A DNA stretch of 64,000 nt from Trichomonas vaginalis G3 (taxonomy: Eukaryota > Parabasalia > Trichomonadida > Trichomonadidae), in assembly GCF_026262505.1 (NCBI RefSeq), contig NC_067207.1, positions 16,584,082-16,648,081 of the forward strand. Reading direction: 5' to 3'. The translations under genes were made by a program, and so were the position numbers. The first letter of the stretch is position 1; the number at the start of each line of letters is the position of its first letter. Shown in pieces: positions 10,669 through 18,925 of the stretch. Below the pieces are notes generated by a model. It was not told the origin of the DNA. It saw only the letters and a list, made by a program, of their open reading frames with translations, and did not search any database.

Positions 10669-11142
10669 ATGAAACACATGCAAGATTGCAAGTTCTTTTC
10701 ATACAATGCTCTCGCTACTGCCATCAAGAATGAGTTCAATGGTGCTTCAAACGTTAATGTTATCTTTAACAAGAAGTTTGTGAAAGAATCTAAGTTTGGT
10801 CAGTATGTCAGACCATTAGCTATCGTCATTGACCGCAAACGTTATACTTCACAAGAGTTAGCAGTAGTTTTGAAACAAAAGGTTTCTTCGTGAATGTCAA
10901 AGATACTCATTATACTATTATAAAGAACTCCAACATTGACTTCTTCAGTATTGCTATGAATCTTTCCGAACAGAAAGAATATAAGAAGGGTGAAACAAAT
11001 TGTGAAATATTATTCCTTCATCTCTGAAAACAATAACGAACAAAGATGTTATACAAAAGTTCTTACCAAAGGTTGAAGAAGCTTCTATTGACATTGACGA
11101 AGGAAGTGAAATGGTTGAAGAAATTGACCCTGACGTCATTTA
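10669..11142 (+). pseudogene. Unknown Mav1 gene, broken
   Basis: Begins MKHMQDCKFFSYNALATA after a TATTTTTATTTTA leader; coding character continues to an acidic end near 11142. Broken, probably one or two breaks. No recognised domain. It is divergent from the polymerase region and convergent with the duplicated block to its right. Confidence 0.45.
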
Positions 11143-11161
11143 AGCAAAAATATATTTTTGG

Positions 11162-11377
11162 TTAGTCTTCATATCGATATTTTACAACAATTCCCCAATG
11201 TATAAACTTTTCATACGCTTTTTCATAAGCTTTATATACCTTCAGAAATTTTGCATAATCTTTAGAAGCATTTAGATATTGTTTAAATGCTTTGTATGTC
11301 TTCAGAAATTTTGCATAATCTTTTACATGTTGTTCGTTCTCTTCTTCTGTCATGAGTTCCGAATATTCTAAATTCAT
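11162..11377 (-). CDS. 71-aa protein with internal repeat, copy 1
   Basis: Contains two copies of a motif near DYAKFLKTYKAF / DYAKFLKVYKAY, so it arose by internal duplication; helical, Lys/Tyr-rich. It lies just downstream of the KilA-N gene on the same strand. The first ~53 residues recur in the copy at 14097-14318, where the duplication junction gives a different tail. Function unknown. Confidence 0.5.
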   Translation of the reverse strand: MNLEYSELMTEEENEQHVKDYAKFLKTYKAFKQYLNASKDYAKFLKVYKAYEKAYEKFIHWGIVVKYRYED

Positions 11378-11432
11378 GTTCTTTCATATGAGATAAAATT
11401 TTATAAAAAAAATAAAATTAGCTTAGATTTTT

Positions 11433-12275
11433 TTATTCTTCCTCTTTGAAGTTATCGAAATATTCTGTTATTTTTTCCTTCAGTAATGTTAAGTCTTCTT
11501 TGAATGTAAGTATTGTGCAACCTTTGATGTCATAGTGTGTTTGAGGAAGAGTATTTTTGACAATTTCCTTTATTTGCTCATTCGGTGTCATTGAAATCGG
11601 TAAGTTTTCACGATAGAACCAGTTTCTGTCAGATTTGTAAATCTTAGCAAGGTCATAAAAGCTTTTGTTGTTTCTTCTGACTAAATGCAACATAACCATA
11701 TCTCTATCTTCTTCTTTCTCCAACTCTTCAGTATATATCATATACTTATAACTCTTTTCCTTTCCTTTTGGTACCGAACGTGGTATTCTTTTCTGTATGC
11801 TTTTGTCTTTGGATTCAATGACTTCATCTTTTGCTTGAAGTTTCTTTTCCATCTCTCCACGTTCTTGTCTATGAATTTCGTCAAGAAGTCTGTAAACATG
11901 CCATGCATAACGAGGAGAAGCCCACATTGCAACTGCATTTACTAAAAGTCTATGAACATAATAACCTCTTAAATTTATTGGCAAATTTTTACGATTTTCA
12001 TGTGTTTTATGCAAGACCGAAAAAAGTCGGTCTAGAGAAATTTCACTCAAAAGTTCTTGTGTGCTTTGGTTTTTGAACCAGTCGTCTGCGTGTTTAGTGT
12101 CTGGAGCAAAACATGCTGTCAAAATACTTTGCATTTGGTACATATCGTCTTTGACCGAACGAATGAGACGGAGTTGTTTGTTAAACTGAACCCACTCGTA
12201 TTCTTCATTTATGGCTTCATGAACGATAGCAGTTGTTGTGTTCTCTGTTGTTGACATATCTGTCCTTACATACAA
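11433..12275 (-). CDS. KilA-N domain protein, 280 aa
   Basis: Probable DNA-binding protein. A KilA-N-like domain spans about residues 70-140, with the hallmark RGYYVHRLLVNAVAMWASPRYAWHVYRLLDEI (quoted in part: GYYVHRL...WASP.YA). A Lys/Glu coiled coil follows (about 141-165), and then a C-terminal domain (YKYMIYTEEL, LVRRNNKSF, FYRENLPISMTPNEQI) like those that follow KilA-N in large DNA viruses. A start at the second Met (MSTTEN) is equally possible. The gene is whole here. Its upstream side is a repeat-rich spacer with palindromic boxes, which it may bind; that is inference. Confidence 0.75.
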   Translation of the reverse strand: MYVRTDMSTTENTTTAIVHEAINEEYEWVQFNKQLRLIRSVKDDMYQMQSILTACFAPDTKHADDWFKNQSTQELLSEISLDRLFSVLHKTHENRKNLPINLRGYYVHRLLVNAVAMWASPRYAWHVYRLLDEIHRQERGEMEKKLQAKDEVIESKDKSIQKRIPRSVPKGKEKSYKYMIYTEELEKEEDRDMVMLHLVRRNNKSFYDLAKIYKSDRNWFYRENLPISMTPNEQIKEIVKNTLPQTHYDIKGCTILTFKEDLTLLKEKITEYFDNFKEEE

Positions 12276-12935
12276 AATAAAAAAATAAATAAAAATAAAA
12301 CTAACTTTATTTTTCTGTGTTAAAGAAATGTTAAAAATTCAGGGTTGCATATGTGAAAAGAAGTCACGAACAAATGAAGGTCATAAGATTCAGCACATAA
12401 TTCTGAATTGAATGGTGTGTCATACATGTCAAGCCGTCAAGAATTGAAGGAGATACGGGCTATAAAGATTTTGGATATTTTCTGACACACACCCTGAGGG
12501 AAAAGTGACAAAACACGACGATAGAAAAAAGTGACAAAATTGAGAGAAAGTTGTTCCCCGACCAAAATGCAATCATGTTGAAAAGTGACATTTGTAAAGT
12601 TAGACGATAGGATTTCCTGAAAAAGTGCAAGACTTGTTCTGAATCAGGACAAGATTTGTCTTGAAAAAATACAAGACTTGTTCTGAAAAAATACAAGACT
12701 TGTCTTGAATCAGGACAAAACTTTACAAAATGTAAACTTTACATAACCGTTTCTATCGTACATGATATTTAGTTGACATTGTAAACTATCTTCATGTAAA
12801 GTATGGCGGTTTGAAACCGTCGGGAACCTTCACTTTTTGACGAACTTTCCGCAGCAATTTTTAAAATTTGTGAAAACTCAACGGTTTGACACATGCCATA
12901 TGTCATTTTACTCAGAATTTTGTGCTGAATTCAGC
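12276..12935. promoter_or_regulatory. Repeat-rich spacer upstream of KilA-N gene, copy 1
   Basis: 660 bases without a convincing gene. It holds a T-rich leader for the KilA-N gene, several AAAGTGACA motifs (about 12500, 12530, 12583), an array of CAAGACTTGTTCTG / CAAGACTTGTCTTG boxes with interspersed AATCAGGACAA (about 12625-12720), and the inverted pair ACATGATA/TTTACAT-like around 12735-12800. Iterated, partly palindromic boxes next to a DNA-binding protein gene suggest an operator or replication region. Small frames here are low-complexity chance frames. Confidence 0.45.
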
Positions 12936-14105
12936 AAAAATAATGTTTATGTTAGCATGTTAGATCTAACACGTTTTCTAACCTCTTTTCTAACATAACT
13001 ATTTACAAGCGTTTTACATGGTATATGTTGCGATGGTTCATGACTTTAAACAGTTTTGTAGCTTCTATTTCTTCTTTTAGTACATCGAATGTTTTAACAA
13101 TGCCGAAGGTTTCTTTATATTTCTTCTTGACGTCAGATAGAAGGAAATCTTCTACTGTTGGATAGTTTTTGTTCAGAAATGCTAACATGTCCATTTTATC
13201 TTCTGCTGGCTTTTCTGCTTCTTTCTTTAAATCTGCATAGTCGTTTCGCATTCTTTCTATCTCTTTGACGGAGTAGTTATATTTCCTCATCGCTGCCTTA
13301 CATTTTGAACATTGCGGGTTCATTTTTGCGTTATACATTGAAATTTGACCTGCTAAAACAACTAAGGCGTCAATTGCTCTCTTCATCTCAAACATAGCGG
13401 GTCTTATTTGTTCGTTCCATACTTTGCCTCTTCTATCTTTATCTCTTATCTGCCATACACATTCAGCAACTAATGAAACAAAGTTATCGTAGGTCTTAAA
13501 TTCTTCAGATTTATATATGTCAGAAACATTCTTATAAACCATGTCGCAATCTTTGTCCATAACTTTATGGTTGCAATGAAAACCAAGGAATTCATAATTT
13601 ACTTTACGTATGAACTTCTTTATTTCTACTGAGTCAGTTGTTTTGACTTCAATTTCGTCGAATTCAGGAATAGTTAGTTTTTGTTGTTGGATTTCAGGCA
13701 ATTTGGGTAAATGGTCAATAATGTCCTGCATTTCATAAAGATATTCTTCATTTTCTTCATCTTTCGCACTACAGTCTAAATTACATGTTAAAAGTTCTTG
13801 CTTTATCTTCTGGATTTCTGTTTCAAAAGTATATGAAGAAGGAATGAAGCTTTTCATCTCTACTAACATAGATGTTGGATTCATGACTAACGAGTTTGGT
13901 GCTGTAGTTTGAATTGTTGTTGTGCCGATTGTTGAAATCATATCTTTACATACAAGATAAAAATTTTTCTTAGAAAAAAATTAGCGTTATTTTTCTTTCA
14001 TAAGGAAATGTCAAAAATTCATGATTTTCGAGAGTTTTAGACCATGTTAGAAAAGTGGTTAGAAAACGTGTTAGATCTAACATTCTAACATAAACATTAT
14101 TTTTT
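12936..14105. mobile_element. TIR-bounded gene cassette, copy 1
   Basis: 1170 bp. Ends 12936-12996 and 14044-14105 are inverted repeats of about 60 bp that start AAAAATAATGTTTA and carry five GTTAG/CTAAC boxes. Inside is a single gene (13003-13941) that fills the space. I see no target duplication. The same gene sits in a separate Maverick at 59380-60555 between inverted repeats of the same layout but different box sequence. The cassette therefore behaves as a small mobile or exchangeable unit; its mobilising enzyme is not evident. Confidence 0.75.
13003..13941 (-). CDS. Cassette protein, 312 aa, copy 1
   Basis: Unknown protein, whole. Starts MISTIGTTTIQTT. Visible features: a helical N-terminal third, HCNHK near residue 130, a CSKC pair at about 218-221 that might bind zinc with nearby Cys/His, and a helical charged C-terminal half ending YHVKRL. 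No transposase DDE pattern or tyrosine recombinase motif can be seen. It fills the cassette from arm to arm. The leader TTTTTATCTTGTATGTAAAG before the start is shared with the KilA-N gene and with the Mav2 copy. Confidence 0.7.
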   Translation of the reverse strand: MISTIGTTTIQTTAPNSLVMNPTSMLVEMKSFIPSSYTFETEIQKIKQELLTCNLDCSAKDEENEEYLYEMQDIIDHLPKLPEIQQQKLTIPEFDEIEVKTTDSVEIKKFIRKVNYEFLGFHCNHKVMDKDCDMVYKNVSDIYKSEEFKTYDNFVSLVAECVWQIRDKDRRGKVWNEQIRPAMFEMKRAIDALVVLAGQISMYNAKMNPQCSKCKAAMRKYNYSVKEIERMRNDYADLKKEAEKPAEDKMDMLAFLNKNYPTVEDFLLSDVKKKYKETFGIVKTFDVLKEEIEATKLFKVMNHRNIYHVKRL

Positions 14106-14318
14106 GGTGTAAATAAATGGTACCATTAATGATATCATGACTGTTCTCGCAAGGTCAGCTTTTTCATAAGCTTTATATACCTTCAGAAATTTTGCATAAT
14201 CTTTAGAAGCATTTAGATATTGTTTAAATGCTTTGTATGTCTTCAGAAATTTTGCATAATCTTTTACATGTTGTTCGTTCTCTTCTTCTGTCATGAGTTC
14301 CGAATATTCTAAATTCAT
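14097..14318 (-). CDS. 71-aa repeat protein, copy 2 with altered tail
   Basis: Shares its first ~53 residues with 11162-11377. The remaining ~20 residues (ARTVMISLMVPFIYTKK) come from the duplication junction and the end of cassette 1, so the tail is a by-product of the tandem duplication. Whether it is expressed is unknown. Confidence 0.4.
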   Translation of the reverse strand: MNLEYSELMTEEENEQHVKDYAKFLKTYKAFKQYLNASKDYAKFLKVYKAYEKADLARTVMISLMVPFIYTKK

Positions 14319-14373
14319 GTTCTTTCATATGAGATAAAATTTTATAAAAAAAATAAAATTAGCTTAGATTTTT

Positions 14374-15215
14374 TTATTCTTCCTCTTTGAAGTTATCGAA
14401 ATATTCTGTTATTTTTTCCTTCAGTAATGTTAAGTCTTCTTTGAATGTAAGTATTGTGCAACCTTTGATGTCATAGTGTGTTTGAGGAAGAGTATTTTTG
14501 ACAATTTCCTTTATTTGCTCATTCGGTGTCATTGAAATCGGTAAGTTTTCACGATAGAACCAGTTTCTGTCAGATTTGTAAATCTTAGCAAGGTCATAAA
14601 AGCTTTTGTTGTTTCTTCTGACTAAATGCAACATAACCATATCTCTATCTTCTTCTTTCTCCAACTCTTCAGTATATATCATATACTTATAACTCTTTTC
14701 CTTTCCTTTTGGTACGAACGTGGTATTCTTTTCTGTATGCTTTTGTCTTTGGATTCAATGACTTCATCTTTTGCTTGAAGTTTCTTTTCCATCTCTCCAC
14801 GTTCTTGTCTATGAATTTCGTCAAGAAGTCTGTAAACATGCCATGCATAACGAGGAGAAGCCCACATTGCAACTGCATTTACTAAAAGTCTATGAACATA
14901 ATAACCTCTTAAATTTATTGGCAAATTTTTACGATTTTCATGTGTTTTATGCAAGACCGAAAAAAGTCGGTCTAGAGAAATTTCACTCAAAAGTTCTTGT
15001 GTGCTTTGGTTTTTGAACCAGTCGTCTGCGTGTTTAGTGTCTGGAGCAAAACATGCTGTCAAAATACTTTGCATTTGGTACATATCGTCTTTGACCGAAC
15101 GAATGAGACGGAGTTGTTTGTTAAACTGAACCCACTCGTATTCTTCATTTATGGCTTCATGAACGATAGCAGTTGTTGTGTTCTCTGTTGTTGACATATC
15201 TGTCCTTACATACAA
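14374..15215 (-). pseudogene. KilA-N domain gene, copy 2 (broken)
   Basis: Duplicate of 11433-12275 inside tandem copy 2, nearly identical in DNA, with about one break. Same family marks as copy 1. The intact copy could still supply the protein. Confidence 0.75.
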
Positions 15216-15877
15216 AATAAAAAAATAAATAAAAATAAAACTAACTTTATTTTTCTGTGTTAAAGAAATGTTAAAAATTCAGGGTTACATATGTGAAAAG
15301 AAGTCACGAACAAATGAAGGTCATAAGATTCAGCACATAATTCTGAATTGAATGGTGTGTCATACATGTCAAGCCGTCAAGAATTGAAGGAGATACGAGG
15401 CTATAAAGATTTTGGATATTTTCTGACACACACCCTGAGGGAAAAGTGACAAAACACGACGATAGAAAAAAGTGACAAAATTGAGAGAAAGTTGTTCCCG
15501 ACCAAAATGCAATCATGTTGAAAAAGTGACATTTGTAAAGTTAGACGATAGGATTTCCTGAAAAAGTGCAAGACTTGTTCTGAATCAGGACAAGATTTGT
15601 CTTGAAAAAATACAAGACTTGTTCTGAAAAAATACAAGACTTGTCTTGAATCAGGACAAAACTTTACAAAATGTAAACTTTACATAACCGTTTCTATCGT
15701 ACATGATATTTAGTTGACATTGTAAACTATCTTCATGTAAAGTATGGCGGTTTGAAACCGTCGGGAACCTTCACTTTTTTGACGAACTTTCCGCAGCAAT
15801 TTTTAAAATTTGTGAAAACTCAACGGTTTGACACGTGCCATATGTCATTTTACTCAGAATTTTGTGCTGAATTCAGC
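15216..15877. promoter_or_regulatory. Repeat-rich spacer, copy 2
   Basis: Counterpart of 12276-12935 with the same AAAGTGACA motifs and CAAGACTTGT box array, differing by a few single-base indels. No gene. Confidence 0.45.
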
Positions 15878-17047
15878 AAAAATAATGTTTATGTTAGCAT
15901 GTTAGATCTAACACGTTTTCTAACCTCTTTTCTAACATAACTATTTACAAGCGTTTTACATGGTATATGTTGCGATGGTTCATGACTTTAAACAGTTTTG
16001 TAGCTTCTATTTCTTCTTTTAGTACATCGAATGTTTTAACAATGCCGAAGGTTTCTTTATATTTCTTCTTGACGTCAGATAGAAGGAAATCGTCAGCAGT
16101 TGGATAATTTTTGTTCAGAAATGCTAACATGTCCATTTTATCTTCTGCTGGCTTTTCTACTTCTTTCTTTAAATCTGCATAGTCGTTTCTCATTCTTTCT
16201 ATCTCTTTGACGGAGTAGTTATATTTCCTCATCGCTGCCTTACATTTTGAACATTGCGGGTTCATTTTTGCGTTATACATTGAAATTTGACCTGCTAAAA
16301 CAACTAAGGCGTCAATTGCTCTCTTCATCTCAAACATAGCGGGTCTTAGTTGTTCGTTCCATACTTTGCCTCTTCTATCTTTATCTCTTATTTCCCAAAC
16401 ACATTCAGCAACTAATGAAACAAAGTTATCGTAGGTCTTAAATTCTTCAGATTTATATATGTCAGAAACATTCTTATAAACCATGTCGCAATCTTTGTCC
16501 ATAACTTTATGGTTGCAATGAAAACCAAGGAATTCATAATTTACTTTACGTATGAACTTCTTTATTTCTACTGAGTCAGTTGTTTTGACTTCAATTTCGT
16601 CGAATTCAGGAATAGTTAGTTTTTGTTGTTGGATTTCAGGCAATTTGGGTAAATGGTCAATAATGTCCTGCATTTCATAAAGATACTGTTCATTTGTTTC
16701 ATCTTTCGCACTACAGTCTAAATTACTTGTTAAAAGTTCTTGCTTTATCTTCTGGATTTTTGTTTCGAAAGTATATGAAGAAGGAATGAAGCTTTTCATC
16801 TCTACTAACATAGATGTTGGATTCATGACTAACGAGTTTGGTGCTGTAGTTTGAATTGTTGTTGTGCCGATTGTTGAAATCATATCTTTACATACAAGAT
16901 AAAAATTTTTCTTAGAAAAAAATTAGCGTTATTTTTCTTTCATAAGGAAATGTCAAAAATTCATGATTTTCGAGAGTTTTAGACCATGTTAGAAAAGTGG
17001 TTAGAAAACGTGTTAGATCTAACATTCTAACATAAACATTATTTTTT
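15878..17047. mobile_element. TIR-bounded gene cassette, copy 2
   Basis: 1170 bp, arms at 15878-15938 and 16986-17047, same type-A five-box ends as cassette 1. It arose with the tandem duplication rather than by separate insertion, since flanking sequence is also duplicated. Confidence 0.75.
15945..16883 (-). CDS. Cassette protein, 312 aa, copy 2
   Basis: Same protein as 13003-13941 with about a dozen amino-acid differences (for example ETKIQK for ETEIQK, ADDFLL for VEDFLL). Several of these differences match the Mav2 copy at 59520, so copy 2 is closer to the Mav2 gene than copy 1 is. The frame is whole. Function unknown. Confidence 0.7.
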   Translation of the reverse strand: MISTIGTTTIQTTAPNSLVMNPTSMLVEMKSFIPSSYTFETKIQKIKQELLTSNLDCSAKDETNEQYLYEMQDIIDHLPKLPEIQQQKLTIPEFDEIEVKTTDSVEIKKFIRKVNYEFLGFHCNHKVMDKDCDMVYKNVSDIYKSEEFKTYDNFVSLVAECVWEIRDKDRRGKVWNEQLRPAMFEMKRAIDALVVLAGQISMYNAKMNPQCSKCKAAMRKYNYSVKEIERMRNDYADLKKEVEKPAEDKMDMLAFLNKNYPTADDFLLSDVKKKYKETFGIVKTFDVLKEEIEATKLFKVMNHRNIYHVKRL

Positions 17048-17122
17048 GGTGTAAATAAATGGTACCATTAATGATATCATGACTGTTCTCATTCATGTCT
17101 GATTTACATCTAATGAAAAAGT

Positions 17123-18208
17123 TTAGAAGAATTTTCTTATTCTTTCTGGCATATTTTTGTCTTTCCAGTACTCCCGCTCTAATGGTCCCAGATGTGTTGG
17201 CTTTGACTCTCTCAAGTTCTTAGATGGTATAACATCTTCAACACCTCCTTCATATCTTACTTTATAAGTGTCATCGTTTATGTTGTAGCCAAGTATTTCA
17301 ATAACCACTCCTCGCTTTGCTTCGTCAATGGTTTCAGCAAGTTTGCCATTACTACTTTCAACTAACTTATGTCGAGGGTAAAATGCTATGGAGTCGTCAG
17401 CAGCTTTTATAAGATATCCATTACCTTGTGTAGAGTCTACGATATAATAGTTTCTACTTAACCTTAAACGTTTCTTTGTCAACGGTTTGTCGTCAAGAAC
17501 TACACGAACTTTTGTACCAGGAATGAGGGTAAATTGTGTTGAATTTCTGATATTTTGTGTTTGGCTTCGTTTCTTTTGTATATACTTTTCTTCTTGTTGT
17601 TGTGTCATTGAATTTGGTGTATGTCCTGTTGTAGAATGTGTTGAGGAATTATATACTTCGAGAAAATGTTTCATTGTTTCTTCGGTAAAGTCTCGCTCTT
17701 GATTTAAATCTCTGAGCGTTCTTATGAAGCGGTTTATGATGCCGAGTATGTTATGGTTATGGTCTTCAGTAGTGTAGTGAGTTATGTTATGCTTAATGAG
17801 AAATTCTGTGATTTCATTGCTGAGGTATGCACTGTCTTGGTCTGATGTTAAAGTACTTGGGTTATGTTCTGCTACAAACTTTTGTAAAACTCTTAACACT
17901 TCACGAGTTCCTTTATTTTTCATTGGATATGCATATGCTTTACGAGTGTTAACATTTATGAAGATGAGGAATGGTTTATGTCCTCCTTTTCTGCTTTGAA
18001 TGAGAGTGTCAAATTGGTATGCGTCAGGAGTGTTGGAGTAAATTGGTAAAAAGTAGTCGTAAGGGTTTATTTTTGTTTGATGTACAACATTTTTGTCAAA
18101 GAACCTTTTCACTTCAGCTCTGTTAGTAAATCCCCAACTCTTTGCAGCTTCATTGAATTTCTTAAATGACCTCCATGGATGTTGTTCGAATACTTCTTTC
18201 AAGCTCAT
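17123..18208 (-). CDS. Polinton integrase (retroviral-type DDE), 361 aa
   Basis: Inserts the element into target DNA. N-terminal helical region (about 1-55), then an rve-type core starting YQFDTLIQSRKGGHKPFL with the first Asp, TSDQDSAYLS with the second, and the following helix ending RFIRTLRDLN. The C-terminal part carries two small beta domains (GTKVRVVLDDKPLTKK; VVIEILGYNINDDTYKVRYEGG), the second chromo/Tudor-like. Length fits Maverick integrases. The frame reads through. It follows the tandem duplication directly and precedes the fibre genes on the same strand. Confidence 0.85.
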   Translation of the reverse strand: MSLKEVFEQHPWRSFKKFNEAAKSWGFTNRAEVKRFFDKNVVHQTKINPYDYFLPIYSNTPDAYQFDTLIQSRKGGHKPFLIFINVNTRKAYAYPMKNKGTREVLRVLQKFVAEHNPSTLTSDQDSAYLSNEITEFLIKHNITHYTTEDHNHNILGIINRFIRTLRDLNQERDFTEETMKHFLEVYNSSTHSTTGHTPNSMTQQQEEKYIQKKRSQTQNIRNSTQFTLIPGTKVRVVLDDKPLTKKRLRLSRNYYIVDSTQGNGYLIKAADDSIAFYPRHKLVESSNGKLAETIDEAKRGVVIEILGYNINDDTYKVRYEGGVEDVIPSKNLRESKPTHLGPLEREYWKDKNMPERIRKFF

Positions 18209-18227
18209 TTATGTAAAGTTAAAGATT

Positions 18228-18899
18228 TTAACCAACTCGTATCCAAGCGTGCATTGTTATATAAGGAGGCATATAATCTTTTCCATTACCTGCTGGGTCT
18301 GTAATACCAGCTACAACATGTGTATGATTTCCTGCAGTTCCACAGAAAATACCTGTGCTAACATCTTTGGGGTCAGTTGTGATATCATATCTATGCATTC
18401 CCTGTCTATCCGAACCCGCTGCAAGATTTGTATAACCTCTTTTTGTTATTGAATGTGAATGGTTTCCTTCCACAGATGTTCTTCCACTGAACCTATGCAT
18501 ATGTGAAGGAAGGTTTTCAATACCTATTTTCTTTGAACCTCCCATCTTCATTGACTGAGTATTAGTGTAGAATGGAAAACTGTCAACTATTTCATACCAT
18601 CTACCACCAAATAAAGTGTTTGGATTTATTGGATTCATAGACGTATAAACAGCTCCTATAGGATATATTAAATCATATATGCTCATAACTCTATAAACAT
18701 ATTCTAAAGAACTTATGTCATTAAATACCATTTGGAATGTATCTCCCGGATGAAATGTTGCATTTGTTCCACTTTTATAATGTAATGTTAGTTCAATAGA
18801 ATTATCCAAGAAAAATTCAAAAGTATCTGGTTGAAGACCTCTAACAAATTCAAATGGAGTTGCTGGTTCACCATTTATAATTTCTGTTGTAAATGTCAT
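18228..18899 (-). CDS. Fibre tip protein with phage collar-like domain, 223 aa
   Basis: C-terminal two thirds match the phage tail-collar/fibre-tip pattern: LIYPIGAVYTSMNPINPNTLFGG, GGSKKIGIENLPSHMH, NHTHVV and DYMPPYITMHAWIRV. The paired HxH motifs in this fold usually bind metal along a trimer axis. The same domain forms the C-terminus of the Mav2 fibre at 57640-58950. It likely sits at the end of a virion fibre and touches the target cell surface. It lies 26 bases downstream of the collagen-like stalk gene, so the two probably act together. The frame is whole. Confidence 0.75.
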   Translation of the reverse strand: MTFTTEIINGEPATPFEFVRGLQPDTFEFFLDNSIELTLHYKSGTNATFHPGDTFQMVFNDISSLEYVYRVMSIYDLIYPIGAVYTSMNPINPNTLFGGRWYEIVDSFPFYTNTQSMKMGGSKKIGIENLPSHMHRFSGRTSVEGNHSHSITKRGYTNLAAGSDRQGMHRYDITTDPKDVSTGIFCGTAGNHTHVVAGITDPAGNGKDYMPPYITMHAWIRVG

Positions 18900-18925
18900 T
18901 GTATCTGGTTTCGAAAATTTCTTTG

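Larger units (their letters stand above)
11217..14148. repeat. 2.9-kb tandem duplication, copy 1
   Basis: 11217-14148 matches 14159-17090 at a constant offset of 2942 bases, with few differences. Each copy holds most of the 71-aa gene, the KilA-N gene, a repeat-rich spacer and a complete TIR-bounded gene cassette. Ten bases (GCAAGGTCAG) separate the copies. The high identity means a recent event inside Mav1. Confidence 0.93.
14159..17090. repeat. 2.9-kb tandem duplication, copy 2
   Basis: Second copy of 11217-14148, starting GCTTTTTCATAAGC and ending GATATCATGACTGTTCTC. It is followed directly by the integrase gene. Differences from copy 1 are scattered single bases, denser inside the cassette gene than in the spacer. 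Confidence 0.93.

Noticed and set aside
12460-12696. 78-codon frame in the spacer, repeated at 15401
   Set aside because: It lies across the iterated CAAGACTTGT boxes; the duplicated copy reads differently because of indels, so it is not maintained as coding.
13003-13941. Cassette protein as a DDE transposase or tyrosine recombinase
   Set aside because: I could not place three acidic residues in a transposase pattern nor an R-H-R-Y set; left as unknown.
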